A stretch of 64,000 nt of DNA from Telmatospirillum sp. (GTDB lineage: Bacteria > Pseudomonadota > Alphaproteobacteria > Rhodospirillales > Magnetospirillaceae), in contig JARLJB010000290.1 of the NCBI GenBank assembly GCA_031291415.1, positions 101,081 through 165,080 of the forward strand. The letters run 5' to 3'. The notes beneath the pieces were generated by a model. The model saw only the letters and a program-made list of their open reading frames with translations, was not told where the DNA came from and made no database searches. Shown piece after piece: positions 51,944 to 59,326 of the stretch. Positions within the stretch are counted from its first letter, which is position 1, and each line of letters begins with the position of its first letter. A program made the translations under genes and the position numbers.

Positions 51944-53977
51944 TTGCAAGATATGGTCGCCCCACACGGCGAGCCCCCAACGGAAGCGGCCTCCCGGCGA
52001 CTCGGCCTGCGCGGCAAATCCCTTGTCGCCCTGCTGCTGTCCTGCCTTGTCGCCCTGTTGCCGGCGACAGTCATGGGCTGGCAGGCGATCAAAGGCGTCC
52101 GCGAAAATTTCGGCTTGGCTTATGCGAAGAATCTGAACGAACTCAGCCGCCAGAAAATCCTGGCGCCGGTCAGCCGTGAATTGGCCCTGTCGCTCCGCAT
52201 GGCCGATTCGGAAGTGACCCGCCAATGGATTCTCGATGAAAAAAGCGCCGCCAAACGGCAGCTTTTTTTTGCCGAGGCGGAAGGCTATCGCCGGGCTTTT
52301 CGTGATCATTCCTGGTTTCTGGTGGTCGACGACAGCCGCAACCACTATTTCCGCGACGATCACACGGCCGGAGACGTGCCGATCGAGACCCTCGACCCGG
52401 CTGAAAAGAAGGATGCCTGGTATTTTGCCACCATGCGCAATACCGACAGCTTCAGCATCAATGTCGATACCGACGTCGCCATCGATGAGACCAAGGTATG
52501 GTTCAACGTCATCGTCAAGGACGGCGACAAAAAGATCGGCATGACAGGAACCGGGCTCGATCTATCAAGCTTTCTGCGGGATTTCATCGTCAACGACGCG
52601 GCCGGCGTGACCCCGATGATCATCGATCGCAAAGGAAACATCCAGGCCCACCACGACAAGAGGCTGATCGTTCTCAATTCTGCCAGCGGTGCCGAAGCGG
52701 CCCAACCGACGGTATTCAATCTTCTGACCGACGACACCAGCCGTCGCGCGTTGCAAGAGACCGTGGCAGCGGCTGAACAGGATCCCACCCATCCGCAAAC
52801 GGCCTGGATCATCCTTGACGACAAGCGTCAGTTGGCCGCCGTCAGTTACATCCCCGAGTTGCGATGGCTTGTGCTGACCGTGGTCGATCTCAATGCCGCC
52901 CACTTTATCGACACCGGCTGGATCGTCCCGGCCGCCATCGCCGTCGCTCTGCTGTTACTGCTGCTGCTGTTCGGCTTCGGTTATGCCGTGGAGACCCTGG
53001 TCCTGCAGCCATTGCGCCGTCTGCAACAATCGGCGCACGCCATCGCCGGCGGCCGCTACGACGTCGCCCTGCCCGAGCCTCGAAACGACGAAATCGGCGA
53101 GTTGAGCCGAAGTTTCGGGATCATGGTCGACCGGGTCAGGCATCACACCGAGGATCTGGAACAAAAGGTCCGCGAACGCACGGCCGCCCTCGAAACCTCC
53201 CACCGCCAGATAGCCGACGCCCACAAGAAGCTGGGCGATTCGATCGATTACGCCAGCCTCATCCAGCGGGCCATCCTGCCCGACCGTCAGATGCTGCAAT
53301 CCTTGGGGCCGCACCACTTCGTCTTCTGGATGCCCCGCGACGTCGTCGGCGGTGATTTCTATGTTTTCCATGAGGACGGCGAGAACTGCCTGCTGGGCAT
53401 TGTCGATTGCGCCGGCCACGGCGTCCCGGGCGCCCTGATGACCATGCTGGCGCGGGCCGCCATCGATCATGCGCTCAGGGAAATCGGCCCGACGTCGCCC
53501 GCCGGCGTTCTGACGCGAACCGACACCGCCATGCGCGACATGATCGAAGACAGCCAGTTGCCGCATGCCATCGCCACCAACATGGATGCCGGCCTCGTCT
53601 ATATCGACAAAAAGCGCCGGCGCCTGCTGTTCTCCGGCGCCAAGATCTCCCTTTACTGGAGCGACGGAACCGAGGTCCAGGAAATCAAAGGCGGGCGGCG
53701 GGCGATCGGCGACCGCAAGGTCGGACAATACACCGACCAGGATATCGAACTCCGCCCGGAACGGACCTACTACCTGACGACCGACGGCTTTCTCGATCAG
53801 GCGGGCGGCGAGCACGGATACGGTTTCGGAAAGGGCCGGTTTGCCGATATGCTGCGCCGTAACGCGGGGCTTGGTCTCACCGAACAAAGCGAGGCCATCG
53901 CCCAGACTCTCGCCCATTACCAGGGGGAACGGCCTCAGCGCGACGACATTACGGTTCTTTCCTTCCGTTTCGACTAA
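51944..53977 (+). CDS. siaA: SiaA-type membrane PP2C phosphatase with dCache sensor
   Basis: This 677-aa protein has TM1 (about residues 24-46), a periplasmic cache-type sensor (about 50-320), TM2 (about 330-352), HAMP (about 352-405), a short coiled coil (about 405-440) and a PPM/SpoIIE phosphatase domain (about 445-677: DVVGGDFYVF, VDCAGHGVPGALMTM and DDITVLSFRF carry the metal aspartates). In Pseudomonas, SiaA removes phosphate from SiaC. The following three genes are the expected siaBCD partners. The TTG at 51944 has AGGT upstream; an ATG three codons in is an alternative. Confidence 0.9.
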   Translation: MQDMVAPHGEPPTEAASRRLGLRGKSLVALLLSCLVALLPATVMGWQAIKGVRENFGLAYAKNLNELSRQKILAPVSRELALSLRMADSEVTRQWILDEKSAAKRQLFFAEAEGYRRAFRDHSWFLVVDDSRNHYFRDDHTAGDVPIETLDPAEKKDAWYFATMRNTDSFSINVDTDVAIDETKVWFNVIVKDGDKKIGMTGTGLDLSSFLRDFIVNDAAGVTPMIIDRKGNIQAHHDKRLIVLNSASGAEAAQPTVFNLLTDDTSRRALQETVAAAEQDPTHPQTAWIILDDKRQLAAVSYIPELRWLVLTVVDLNAAHFIDTGWIVPAAIAVALLLLLLLFGFGYAVETLVLQPLRRLQQSAHAIAGGRYDVALPEPRNDEIGELSRSFGIMVDRVRHHTEDLEQKVRERTAALETSHRQIADAHKKLGDSIDYASLIQRAILPDRQMLQSLGPHHFVFWMPRDVVGGDFYVFHEDGENCLLGIVDCAGHGVPGALMTMLARAAIDHALREIGPTSPAGVLTRTDTAMRDMIEDSQLPHAIATNMDAGLVYIDKKRRRLLFSGAKISLYWSDGTEVQEIKGGRRAIGDRKVGQYTDQDIELRPERTYYLTTDGFLDQAGGEHGYGFGKGRFADMLRRNAGLGLTEQSEAIAQTLAHYQGERPQRDDITVLSFRFD

Positions 53978-53997
53978 ATTTCACGGCCGTTGGGGGC

Positions 53998-54543
53998 ATG
54001 ATGGAAGCATCCGATCTCTATTCCCTGCGCGAACATTTCACCAAACAGCGCATCCTTCTATGCTTCAACGGTCCGATTTCGCGCAGCTTGATCGAAGAAA
54101 TCGGCACCGCCTTGAAGAACTACCTGCAGGCCGAGCAGGCCCAGCCGTCGGCGGCAACCGACGTGTTCGCCACCTATATCGAAATGAGCCAGAATATCCG
54201 ACATTATTCGACCAGTCGGGACTATGGCGATCTGGAGGGTTCGGCCACTGTGATCATTGCCCGTGACGAGGCTGACCGCTATACCGTCTCGGCGGGCAAT
54301 GTGGTGGAACTGGCTGACGGTCGGGCTCTGGTCGCTCGCGTTGCGGCGCTTGCCCAGTTGGACAAGATCCAATTGAAAGCCGCCTACAAGGAGCAGCTTC
54401 GCAAGCCCCGGGATGCCAGCGCCACGACCGGTGCCGGCCTGGGATTGCTCGATATTGCACGGCGCTCCTCCTCGCCGCTCGTTGCCAGCCTGACGGAACT
54501 GACCGGAGATCGAGCCTTTTTCAGTCTGCGCGCCACCATCTGA
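53998..54543 (+). CDS. siaB: SiaB-family protein kinase
   Basis: This 181-aa protein resembles SiaB, the kinase that phosphorylates SiaC. It has an GHKL-like small fold: YIEMSQNIRHYST supplies the N-box-like helix and ATTGAGLGLLDIARRS the glycine-rich ATP lid. The reading fits the DUF6272/SiaB family. It lies between siaA and siaC with gaps of 20 and eight bases, in the order known from Pseudomonas aeruginosa. Kinase and phosphatase would oppose each other on the next gene product. Confidence 0.88.
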   Translation: MMEASDLYSLREHFTKQRILLCFNGPISRSLIEEIGTALKNYLQAEQAQPSAATDVFATYIEMSQNIRHYSTSRDYGDLEGSATVIIARDEADRYTVSAGNVVELADGRALVARVAALAQLDKIQLKAAYKEQLRKPRDASATTGAGLGLLDIARRSSSPLVASLTELTGDRAFFSLRATI

Positions 54544-54551
54544 CCGAAGAA

Positions 54552-54944
54552 ATGACCATGACAATCGATGACCTGAACATTCCCGGTACGCAGTCGACGC
54601 CAAGTATCCAGACAGACTGGGTGGCCGGCCTGATAACGATGCAGGGAGATTCTTATCCGGAGAACACCTTCGAACTGTTCGGACCGGTAATCTCTTGGGT
54701 TGAGCGCTATCTCGATACCGGCGATCACCCGCTGACCGCTGAGCTTCGTCTGATCTATCTGAATACCAGCAGCATCAAGGCGATGATGGATATTTTCGAT
54801 ATTCTGGAGTTGGCTCACACCAATGGTCGCAAAGTTGCCGTCAATTGGTATTACGACAGCCGCAACGAACGGGTTGCCGAACTGGCCGAGGAATTCAAGG
54901 AAGACTGCTCTTTTCCGTTCTCCATCTTGCCCTGCAACGATTGA
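54552..54944 (+). CDS. siaC: SiaC-family regulatory phosphoprotein (DUF1987)
   Basis: This 130-aa protein is the small switch of the Sia system. The likely phosphorylation site is the threonine in LIYLNTSSIKAMMDIFDIL near residue 76. PENTFELFGPVISWVERYL and VAVNWYYDSRNERVAELAEEFKED are also typical of DUF1987. In Pseudomonas, unphosphorylated SiaC binds and activates the diguanylate cyclase SiaD. Gene order and spacing make the same role likely here. Confidence 0.92.
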   Translation: MTMTIDDLNIPGTQSTPSIQTDWVAGLITMQGDSYPENTFELFGPVISWVERYLDTGDHPLTAELRLIYLNTSSIKAMMDIFDILELAHTNGRKVAVNWYYDSRNERVAELAEEFKEDCSFPFSILPCND

Positions 54945-54956
54945 AATTCGCGAACC

Positions 54957-55742
54957 ATGAGCTGCGACCGCCGGAAACTCGATGACGTCATCGAAGAGCT
55001 TCTAAAAGATCCGCAATATGCGGAGCATCCTCTGTATGATGCGCTCAACCGCCTGTGGTCGCAAAGTCGCCAGCAGTTGGAACGCCTCGAGCGTCTCACT
55101 CATATCTCCGACGGTTTCCAGAAAATGGCGCGCGACGAAACGACGTCGCTCGAGCAAAGGTACGACCGGCAGTTGCGCAAACTGGAACGGGCCGCTCGCA
55201 TTTCGGACCGCTACCAGGAGATGATGCGTGACCTCAACAATGCCCTGAAGGACGCATCGACGCACGATCAGTTGACCGGCCTGGCCAACCGCCGGATGCT
55301 GGTCGAACGGTTGAAGGCCGAAACGCAAAGGGCGGAACGGCAAAGTCACAGCTACAGCCTCGCCATGCTCGACGTTGACCACTTCAAGCAGATCAACGAT
55401 CGTTTCGGCCATGATGCCGGCGATCGTGTGTTGATCGACGTGACGAAAACCATGCAGGCCGGCTTACGTGAATACGACCTGTGCGGTCGATGGGGCGGCG
55501 AGGAATTCCTCATTCTGCTGCCGCACACCCTGGCCACCGACGCCCAGGTGGTGATCGAACGGATCCAGGACGCGATCCGCCAGCAGACGCCGCCCGAGGG
55601 GCTGCCGCCACTTGGCATCACGGTCAGCGCCGGCATCACCGAACATCAGCGGGGCGAGAGCTTTTCCGATACGGTCAACCGTGCCGACGAAGCCTTGCTG
55701 GCGGCGAAGCAGGCCGGCCGCAACTGCTGCCGGGTGGCATAA
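54957..55742 (+). CDS. siaD: SiaD-type diguanylate cyclase (GGDEF)
   Basis: This 261-aa soluble protein has an N-terminal helical/coiled-coil region (about residues 30-95) and a GGDEF domain (about 98-260). The active-site loop reads GGEEF near residue 180, preceded five residues earlier by REYD, an intact RxxD inhibitory site. DVDHFKQINDRFGHDAGDRVL supplies the metal aspartate. It should make cyclic di-GMP when bound by SiaC, promoting biofilm or aggregation. It follows siaC by 12 bases and ends the operon. Confidence 0.92.
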   Translation: MSCDRRKLDDVIEELLKDPQYAEHPLYDALNRLWSQSRQQLERLERLTHISDGFQKMARDETTSLEQRYDRQLRKLERAARISDRYQEMMRDLNNALKDASTHDQLTGLANRRMLVERLKAETQRAERQSHSYSLAMLDVDHFKQINDRFGHDAGDRVLIDVTKTMQAGLREYDLCGRWGGEEFLILLPHTLATDAQVVIERIQDAIRQQTPPEGLPPLGITVSAGITEHQRGESFSDTVNRADEALLAAKQAGRNCCRVA

Positions 55743-55803
55743 GGACCGATCTGCGACGAGCATCGCTCATGGCAGGTTGGCCAGGTGATTGCAAATGTCC
55801 TAA

Positions 55804-55823
55804 ACTGGACTAACATATCCAGT
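55804..55823. promoter_or_regulatory. Putative toxin-antitoxin operator
   Basis: ACTGGA-N8-TCCAGT is a perfect inverted repeat about 25 bases before the antitoxin start codon. It probably overlaps the promoter and serves as the binding site for the Xre-type antitoxin. This is inferred from position and symmetry. Confidence 0.6.
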
Positions 55824-55847
55824 ATCGAACATTGCTCGGTGACTCCC

Positions 55848-56375
55848 ATGCCACGCCCCAACCCCTTGACCGCCCCCATCACCCAAGGGTCCCAGATCGT
55901 CGACGTTGGCGCCTATGGTGGTGCCGACCGGCGGCGGGTCAGCGGGCCTGGCTTCCGGGCATTCTTGAACATCATGGACCAATGGCGACTGTCCGAGGAG
56001 GAGCGGCTGCGCATCCTTGGCAGGCCGTCGCGCTCCACCTATCACCTCTGGGCTTCAAAAGCCCGCGAGGGCGCCGGCCTGGCGCTGCCGCTCGACACCT
56101 TGGTCCGCATTTCCGCAGTTCTCGGCATCTACAAGGCGTTGCAGATCCTGTTTGGCAATGAGGGCGGCGATGTTGGCTGGCTGAAGGGACCGAACAACGG
56201 GATAACCTTCGGAGGTCAGTCGCCGCTCGCCCTGCTTGCGTCGGGTACCCAGGACGGCATCATGCTGGTGCGTCGCTACCTGGACGCCTGGCGGGGCGGC
56301 CTGTTCGCGGCACCGGTGCCGGGATTCGATAGCGAAGCCCCGGCGATCACCGACAGCGACATCGTGTTTCTATGA
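55848..56375 (+). CDS. Xre/MbcA/ParS-type antitoxin of a RES toxin system
   Basis: This 175-aa protein has a central helix-turn-helix-like region (LSEEERLRILGRPSRSTYHLWASKA near residues 50-75, LPLDTLVRISAVLGIYKALQILF near 85-107) and a C-terminal toxin-binding domain with WLKGPNNGITFGGQSPLALLASG and VRRYLDAWRGGLF, hallmarks of the MbcA/ParS/Xre antitoxin family. I start at 55848 (MPRPNP); the longer frame runs through the operator. Its stop overlaps the toxin start by four bases (ATGA). Confidence 0.93.
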   Translation: MPRPNPLTAPITQGSQIVDVGAYGGADRRRVSGPGFRAFLNIMDQWRLSEEERLRILGRPSRSTYHLWASKAREGAGLALPLDTLVRISAVLGIYKALQILFGNEGGDVGWLKGPNNGITFGGQSPLALLASGTQDGIMLVRRYLDAWRGGLFAAPVPGFDSEAPAITDSDIVFL

Positions 56376-57043
56376 AGAGCGATCTGCCAAGGACCAAGGT
56401 TCCAGATCTGACCTATCGGGTCATCCCATCTTGCTATCCACCGATCCCGGCTTTTGCATCGGTCGCCCAGGCGGCGGATTTGAATGCCGTCATGGAGTTG
56501 GAAGGGTGGACCAACGACCGTCTCGTCAAGCAGCGGGTGGCCCGGTTGGCGCAATCCGAGTGGGTCTATGGAACGCCGAACGCCAGCGTCGTCATGGCTT
56601 CGTTCCTGCACGCCGCGCCGGCCGGGCTTCGATTTTCCGGTCCGGAGCTTGGCGCCTGGTACGCAGGACTTAGTCTCAATACCTCCATTGCCGAAGTGGC
56701 CCATCACCTCAGACGCGAACTCGTCAATACCGGAAAAAGGGAGATGAGCGGAAACTACAGGACCTATACCGCGTTGCACGACGGCAGCTATGTCGACATT
56801 CGGGGGCGGAACTCGACCTGCCCCGCTCTCTACGACCCGGTCAGCTATGCCGCCTCGCAGGTTTTTGGCGAAGCCGTGCGGGCGTCCAATGACAACGGCA
56901 TCGTCTATGACAGCGTGAGACTTCTGGGCGGAACCAACGTCGTCTGCCATCGGCCCCGGGCCATTCTGTCCGTCACCCAGACGACCCATTTCGAAATTAC
57001 CGTCCGGGCGGTCGGCAAGATCCTCGTCCGCCCGTTGTCTTAG
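56372..57043 (+). CDS. RES-domain toxin (NAD+ phosphorylase type)
   Basis: This 223-aa RES-family protein has LTYRVIPSCYPP (arginine, near residue 14), WYAGLSLNTSIAEVAHHLRRE (tyrosine and glutamate, near 98) and NDNGIVYDSVRLLGG (serine and arginine, near 178), the conserved RES positions. RES toxins of the MbcT/Res type deplete NAD+ by phosphorolysis or related chemistry and stop growth until neutralised. The antitoxin gene overlaps its start. All key residues seem to be present, so the toxin is probably active. Confidence 0.92.
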   Translation: MKSDLPRTKVPDLTYRVIPSCYPPIPAFASVAQAADLNAVMELEGWTNDRLVKQRVARLAQSEWVYGTPNASVVMASFLHAAPAGLRFSGPELGAWYAGLSLNTSIAEVAHHLRRELVNTGKREMSGNYRTYTALHDGSYVDIRGRNSTCPALYDPVSYAASQVFGEAVRASNDNGIVYDSVRLLGGTNVVCHRPRAILSVTQTTHFEITVRAVGKILVRPLS

Positions 57044-57067
57044 AGCTCCGCACCGGAAGAAACACGA

Positions 57068-57096
57068 GTGGCACCGGCGTCTCTGCCGGTGTGCCG
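57068..57096. repeat. Single copy of MITE inner-arm repeat
   Basis: The run beginning GTGGCACCGGCGTCTCTGCC is identical over about 25 bases to the inner arm of the element at 32473-32689. It can itself fold as CACCGGC-N6-GCCGGTG. Confidence 0.75.
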
Positions 57097-57174
57097 CCGC
57101 CAGGCGGATCCTTTCCGGCTGCGGATTTGGCGCATCATGCTCTTGGCGCGTTGACACAACCAACTCCGCCTGAG

Positions 57175-57246
57175 ATGCTTCTCTTCATGGAAAAGACGTT
57201 CGCCTCGCTGATTATTCGCATCATCGTCGGATCGGTGGTGGGTTAG
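57175..57246 (+). CDS. Possible 23-aa hydrophobic micropeptide
   Basis: The frame from 57175 encodes a 23-aa peptide with a second in-frame ATG at 57187. The peptide is hydrophobic with a basic centre (FASLIIRIIVGSVVG). It lies between a TTGACA motif (57151) and an intrinsic terminator (57271). Small membrane peptides and type I toxins look like this, but so can chance. The ribosome-binding site is weak. Confidence 0.25.
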   Translation: MLLFMEKTFASLIIRIIVGSVVG

Positions 57247-57270
57247 CGCGCGCTCGGATTTCCAAGCTGC

Positions 57271-57296
57271 AACCCGCCCCGAGAGGCGGGTTTTTT
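57271..57296 (+). terminator. Intrinsic (rho-independent) terminator
   Basis: AACCCGCC (57271-57278) pairs with GGCGGGTT (57285-57292) around a six-base loop, and the T-run reaches 57296. It would end transcription from the toxin-antitoxin operon or from a short RNA starting near 57180. Confidence 0.88.
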
Positions 57297-57337
57297 CATG
57301 GCCTGTCTCCCGGGGATATCGATCGAAGGAGACAACG

Positions 57338-57871
57338 ATGCCATCCCATCCCCGCATATCCGCCGGCGCCACGCTTCACCTTCTTTGCGGCAAGATCGCC
57401 TCCGGAAAGTCGACATTGGCGACAAAATTGGCAATGGCGCCTGGCACCATCGTTCTCTCCGAAGATCAATGGTTGGCGCAGCTTTATTCGGGCGAGATTC
57501 TGTCGATTTCCGATTATGTCCGCAGATCGGCACAGCTCCGTCGGGCGATCGGTCCGCATGTTGTGGAGCTGCTTCGCCTCGGCATGTCCGTCATTTTGGA
57601 CTTTCCTGCCAACACCGCCGCCAACCGGTTATGGATGCGAAACCTTTTCGAGCAAGCGAATGCCGCTCATTGCCTGCACCTTCTCGATGTGCCGGACGAT
57701 CTGTGCAAAGAGCGTCTGCATGCCCGCAATGCCTCTGGAAAACACGATTTTGCCGCAACCGACACTGAATTCGACCTTATCACCAGCCACTTCGAGCCCC
57801 CGTCGCCCGGTGAAAAGTTCGACGTCATCCGCCATGGCGATCCGGCAATCGGCGGAGGAACGCTTCCGTGA
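57338..57871 (+). CDS. P-loop ATPase/kinase-like protein (AAA_33 type)
   Basis: This 177-aa protein has Walker A GKIASGKST near residue 18, a probable substrate/Walker B region MSVILDFPANTAANRLWMRNLF near 82-103, and CLHLLDVPDDLCKERLHARN with the sensor arginines near 110-130. This is the layout of small P-loop kinases and zeta-toxin- or aminoglycoside/chloramphenicol-phosphotransferase-like proteins, annotated as ATP-binding proteins. AGGAG precedes the ATG at six bases. It stands alone after the terminator. The phosphate acceptor is unknown. Confidence 0.87.
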   Translation: MPSHPRISAGATLHLLCGKIASGKSTLATKLAMAPGTIVLSEDQWLAQLYSGEILSISDYVRRSAQLRRAIGPHVVELLRLGMSVILDFPANTAANRLWMRNLFEQANAAHCLHLLDVPDDLCKERLHARNASGKHDFAATDTEFDLITSHFEPPSPGEKFDVIRHGDPAIGGGTLP

Positions 57872-57991
57872 CGCGGCATCATTGAAGCAGGAGCCGCTGT
57901 CGACGCGCCCAGGCTCTTTGCGGGGGTCGCGACGGTTCATTGGACGATCCCGGCCGCATCTCACGCGCATGCGGAGACTTGGCCGGGACCG

Positions 57992-58026
57992 GACAAGGTA
58001 CCTCACGGGGGTGAAGGTACCTTGTC
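57992..58026. repeat. Hairpin with 11-bp arms
   Basis: GACAAGGTACC (57992-58002) pairs with GGTACCTTGTC (58016-58026). The inner bases can extend the stem with one bulge. No T-run follows. It lies 120 bases after the P-loop protein gene. Confidence 0.65.
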
Positions 58027-58032
58027 ATCAGC

Positions 58033-58053
58033 TTGGGAAGAATATCTTCCCAA
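58033..58053. repeat. Hairpin with 9-bp arms
   Basis: TTGGGAAGA-ATA-TCTTCCCAA is a perfect inverted repeat just seven bases after the preceding hairpin. The pair could end transcripts from either side or be an operator. There is no gene between 57872 and 58132. Confidence 0.6.
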
Positions 58054-58132
58054 AGGACGAGATCCTGCCCCGGGAGTCGCTATCACGACAGTCAACCTTT
58101 CATCACCGGCGGCAGTTCTGTCGATCAGGCTG

Positions 58133-58294
58133 TCAACGCCCGCCACCGTAGGCCGCGGCATTCATGCATCCCTGCCCGGTCGACGGGCTGACGCACCCTT
58201 GCTGCTGTCCTGCGACGTTGGGAAACGACGAACATGCTGAGATGAAAGTCGAAACAATACCGATGGTGATCAGTGTCCAGATTGTCCGTTTCAT
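58133..58294 (-). CDS. Small lipoprotein, 53 aa
   Basis: The frame starts at the ATG at 58294, preceded by AGGAG at good spacing, and stops at 58133. Residues 1-20 are a signal peptide (basic MKRT, then a hydrophobic stretch) with a lipobox FISAC, so cysteine 21 should be lipidated. The mature 33 residues are small and polar with two further cysteines (QGCVSPSTGQGCMN). I do not recognise the family; it resembles small cell-envelope lipoproteins in size only. A GCCTAGGC palindrome 60 bases upstream matches the operator of the MarR-type gene behind it, suggesting common control. Confidence 0.75.
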   Translation of the reverse strand: MKRTIWTLITIGIVSTFISACSSFPNVAGQQQGCVSPSTGQGCMNAAAYGGGR

Positions 58295-58331
58295 CAAATT
58301 CTCCTCTCGCACCGGTCGGGAATTGCCCCGT

Positions 58332-58372
58332 CATATAGCTGCTATAGCTGTTTCAGCCTAGGCAGCTATATG
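58332..58372. promoter_or_regulatory. Putative MarR operator upstream of lipoprotein
   Basis: CATATAGCTGC (58332-58342) and GCAGCTATATG (58362-58372) form an 11-base-arm inverted repeat. Its centre includes GCCTAGGC (58356-58363), the same core as the palindrome before the MarR-type gene. It lies 38 bases before the lipoprotein start. Confidence 0.65.
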
Positions 58373-58391
58373 CTCAAAAAAAACGCTCCAA

Positions 58392-58422
58392 TTCGACATG
58401 TCATCTAAAATGGCATGTCGAA
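58392..58422. repeat. Inverted repeat TTCGACATG / CATGTCGAA
   Basis: Nine-base arms (58392-58400 and 58414-58422) flank 13 bases. It could act as a bidirectional stem-loop or belong to the neighbouring repeat cluster. No T-run is seen. Confidence 0.55.
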
Positions 58423-58436
58423 CTGGGCTCTATGCA

Positions 58437-58481
58437 ATGCCTTCGCCTCCGGCTCCGGCAGGCTCAGGCGCCGCTCGGGCT
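58437..58481. repeat. 45-bp direct repeat, copy 1
   Basis: The unit starting ATGCCTTCGCCTCCGGCTCC is identical by eye to 58529-58573. It is 92 bases upstream of the second copy. It contains GGCTCCGG/GGCAGGC elements able to form small hairpins. Confidence 0.85.
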
Positions 58482-58528
58482 CAAGGATCTGGCGCGAAAT
58501 GATCGCTCCAGATCCTAAGTTTCATACG

Positions 58529-58573
58529 ATGCCTTCGCCTCCGGCTCCGGCAGGCTCAGGCGCCGCTCGGGCT
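58529..58573. repeat. 45-bp direct repeat, copy 2
   Basis: This second copy ends one base before the last codon block of the MarR-type gene (stop at 58575-58577). Duplication therefore stops exactly at the gene end. Confidence 0.85.
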
Positions 58574-58574
58574 G

Positions 58575-59054
58575 CTACCGGGCGTCGCCATTTTTCAACA
58601 TACGGTTCAGAAGTCCGGTCAACAGATCGATCTCCTGGTCGCTCACTCCCTTCAGATGCTGGCTCAGGACATCAAAGGCGATCGGATGCAAATGCTGGAA
58701 CATTTCCTCTCCAAGTTCCGTGAGAAACACCCGAACGACGCGGCGATCCGGGTCGCTTCTTTCCCTGCGGACCAAGCCGATGCTGACCAGGCGATCAAGC
58801 ATCCGGGTCATTGCCCCACTATCGTAACCGATAGCCCGGCAAAGATCGGTGGCCGTGCTCCCGTTTCCCGGACCAATCCTGATGAGCACAACCCACTGAG
58901 GACCGGTAATGCCGATCTTGCGAGCCCGCGCGTCGATGTCGCGGTCCAACATGGTCACGACATCGGCCAGAATTCGACCGAGATCACCGATCCGGGCCTG
59001 GGCCGCGGTTTGACCGACGGATGGAGGCGACAAGCTGCGCACGGATTGTTCCAA
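58575..59054 (-). CDS. MarR-family transcriptional regulator
   Basis: This 159-aa winged-helix regulator has the MarR core ITGPQWVVLIRIGPGNGSTATDLCRAIGYDSGAMTRMLDRLVSIGLVRRERSDPDRRVVRVFLTELG (about residues 48-112), including the DPDRR wing. The start is a TTG at 59054, whose ribosome-binding region overlaps the palindrome ATCTGCCTAGGCAGAT. Repression by its own product would therefore block both transcription and access to the start. The second operator-like site before the small lipoprotein downstream suggests a two-gene regulon. The ligand is unknown; phenolic compounds are common for the family. Confidence 0.9.
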   Translation of the reverse strand: MEQSVRSLSPPSVGQTAAQARIGDLGRILADVVTMLDRDIDARARKIGITGPQWVVLIRIGPGNGSTATDLCRAIGYDSGAMTRMLDRLVSIGLVRRERSDPDRRVVRVFLTELGEEMFQHLHPIAFDVLSQHLKGVSDQEIDLLTGLLNRMLKNGDAR

Positions 59055-59057
59055 TAC

Positions 59058-59073
59058 ATCTGCCTAGGCAGAT
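59058..59073. promoter_or_regulatory. MarR self-operator
   Basis: ATCTGCCTAGGCAGAT is a perfect 16-base palindrome three bases upstream of the MarR-type start codon. Its GCCTAGGC core recurs at 58356-58363. Confidence 0.8.
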
Positions 59074-59326
59074 AATGTTATAGGCGATGGATTCTGTCAA
59101 GTTCCGGCAGCGTCCTTTTCCCCAACCTGATAAGGCGCGCGGTTCCGCATGACGCCTTAGCAACTATAGGTTGTTTTTAATGGTTAAAAATTGAATTTTG
59201 TGAACTAATGGCACGCTGTCCTGATGTCGTTTTCGCCCTTATCACAGCGTCAGTCTCTGAAAGTTCCAAGAGCTGTCGTTACCTGCGCGTTCGGACGCGC
59301 CCACAGCAGATAAAGAGAAACAAATC

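Larger units (their letters stand above)
57044..57337. other. Intergenic region with repeat, micro-ORF and terminator
   Basis: This 294-base gap holds a copy of the MITE inner-arm repeat (57068-57096), a TTGACA motif at 57151, a 23-codon reading frame (57175-57246) and a strong intrinsic terminator (57271-57296). A short transcript between the TTGACA and the terminator is possible. Confidence 0.5.

Noticed and set aside
58022..58240. 72-codon plus-strand frame at the P-loop gene end
   Set aside because: It overlaps hairpins and lies opposite the well-supported lipoprotein gene. It has no ribosome-binding site or motif.
57040..58600. Possible CRISPR-like array from repeated GC-rich units
   Set aside because: There are only two copies of each unit with unequal spacing and internal palindromes, no cas genes, and no regular spacers. 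They are dispersed repeats.
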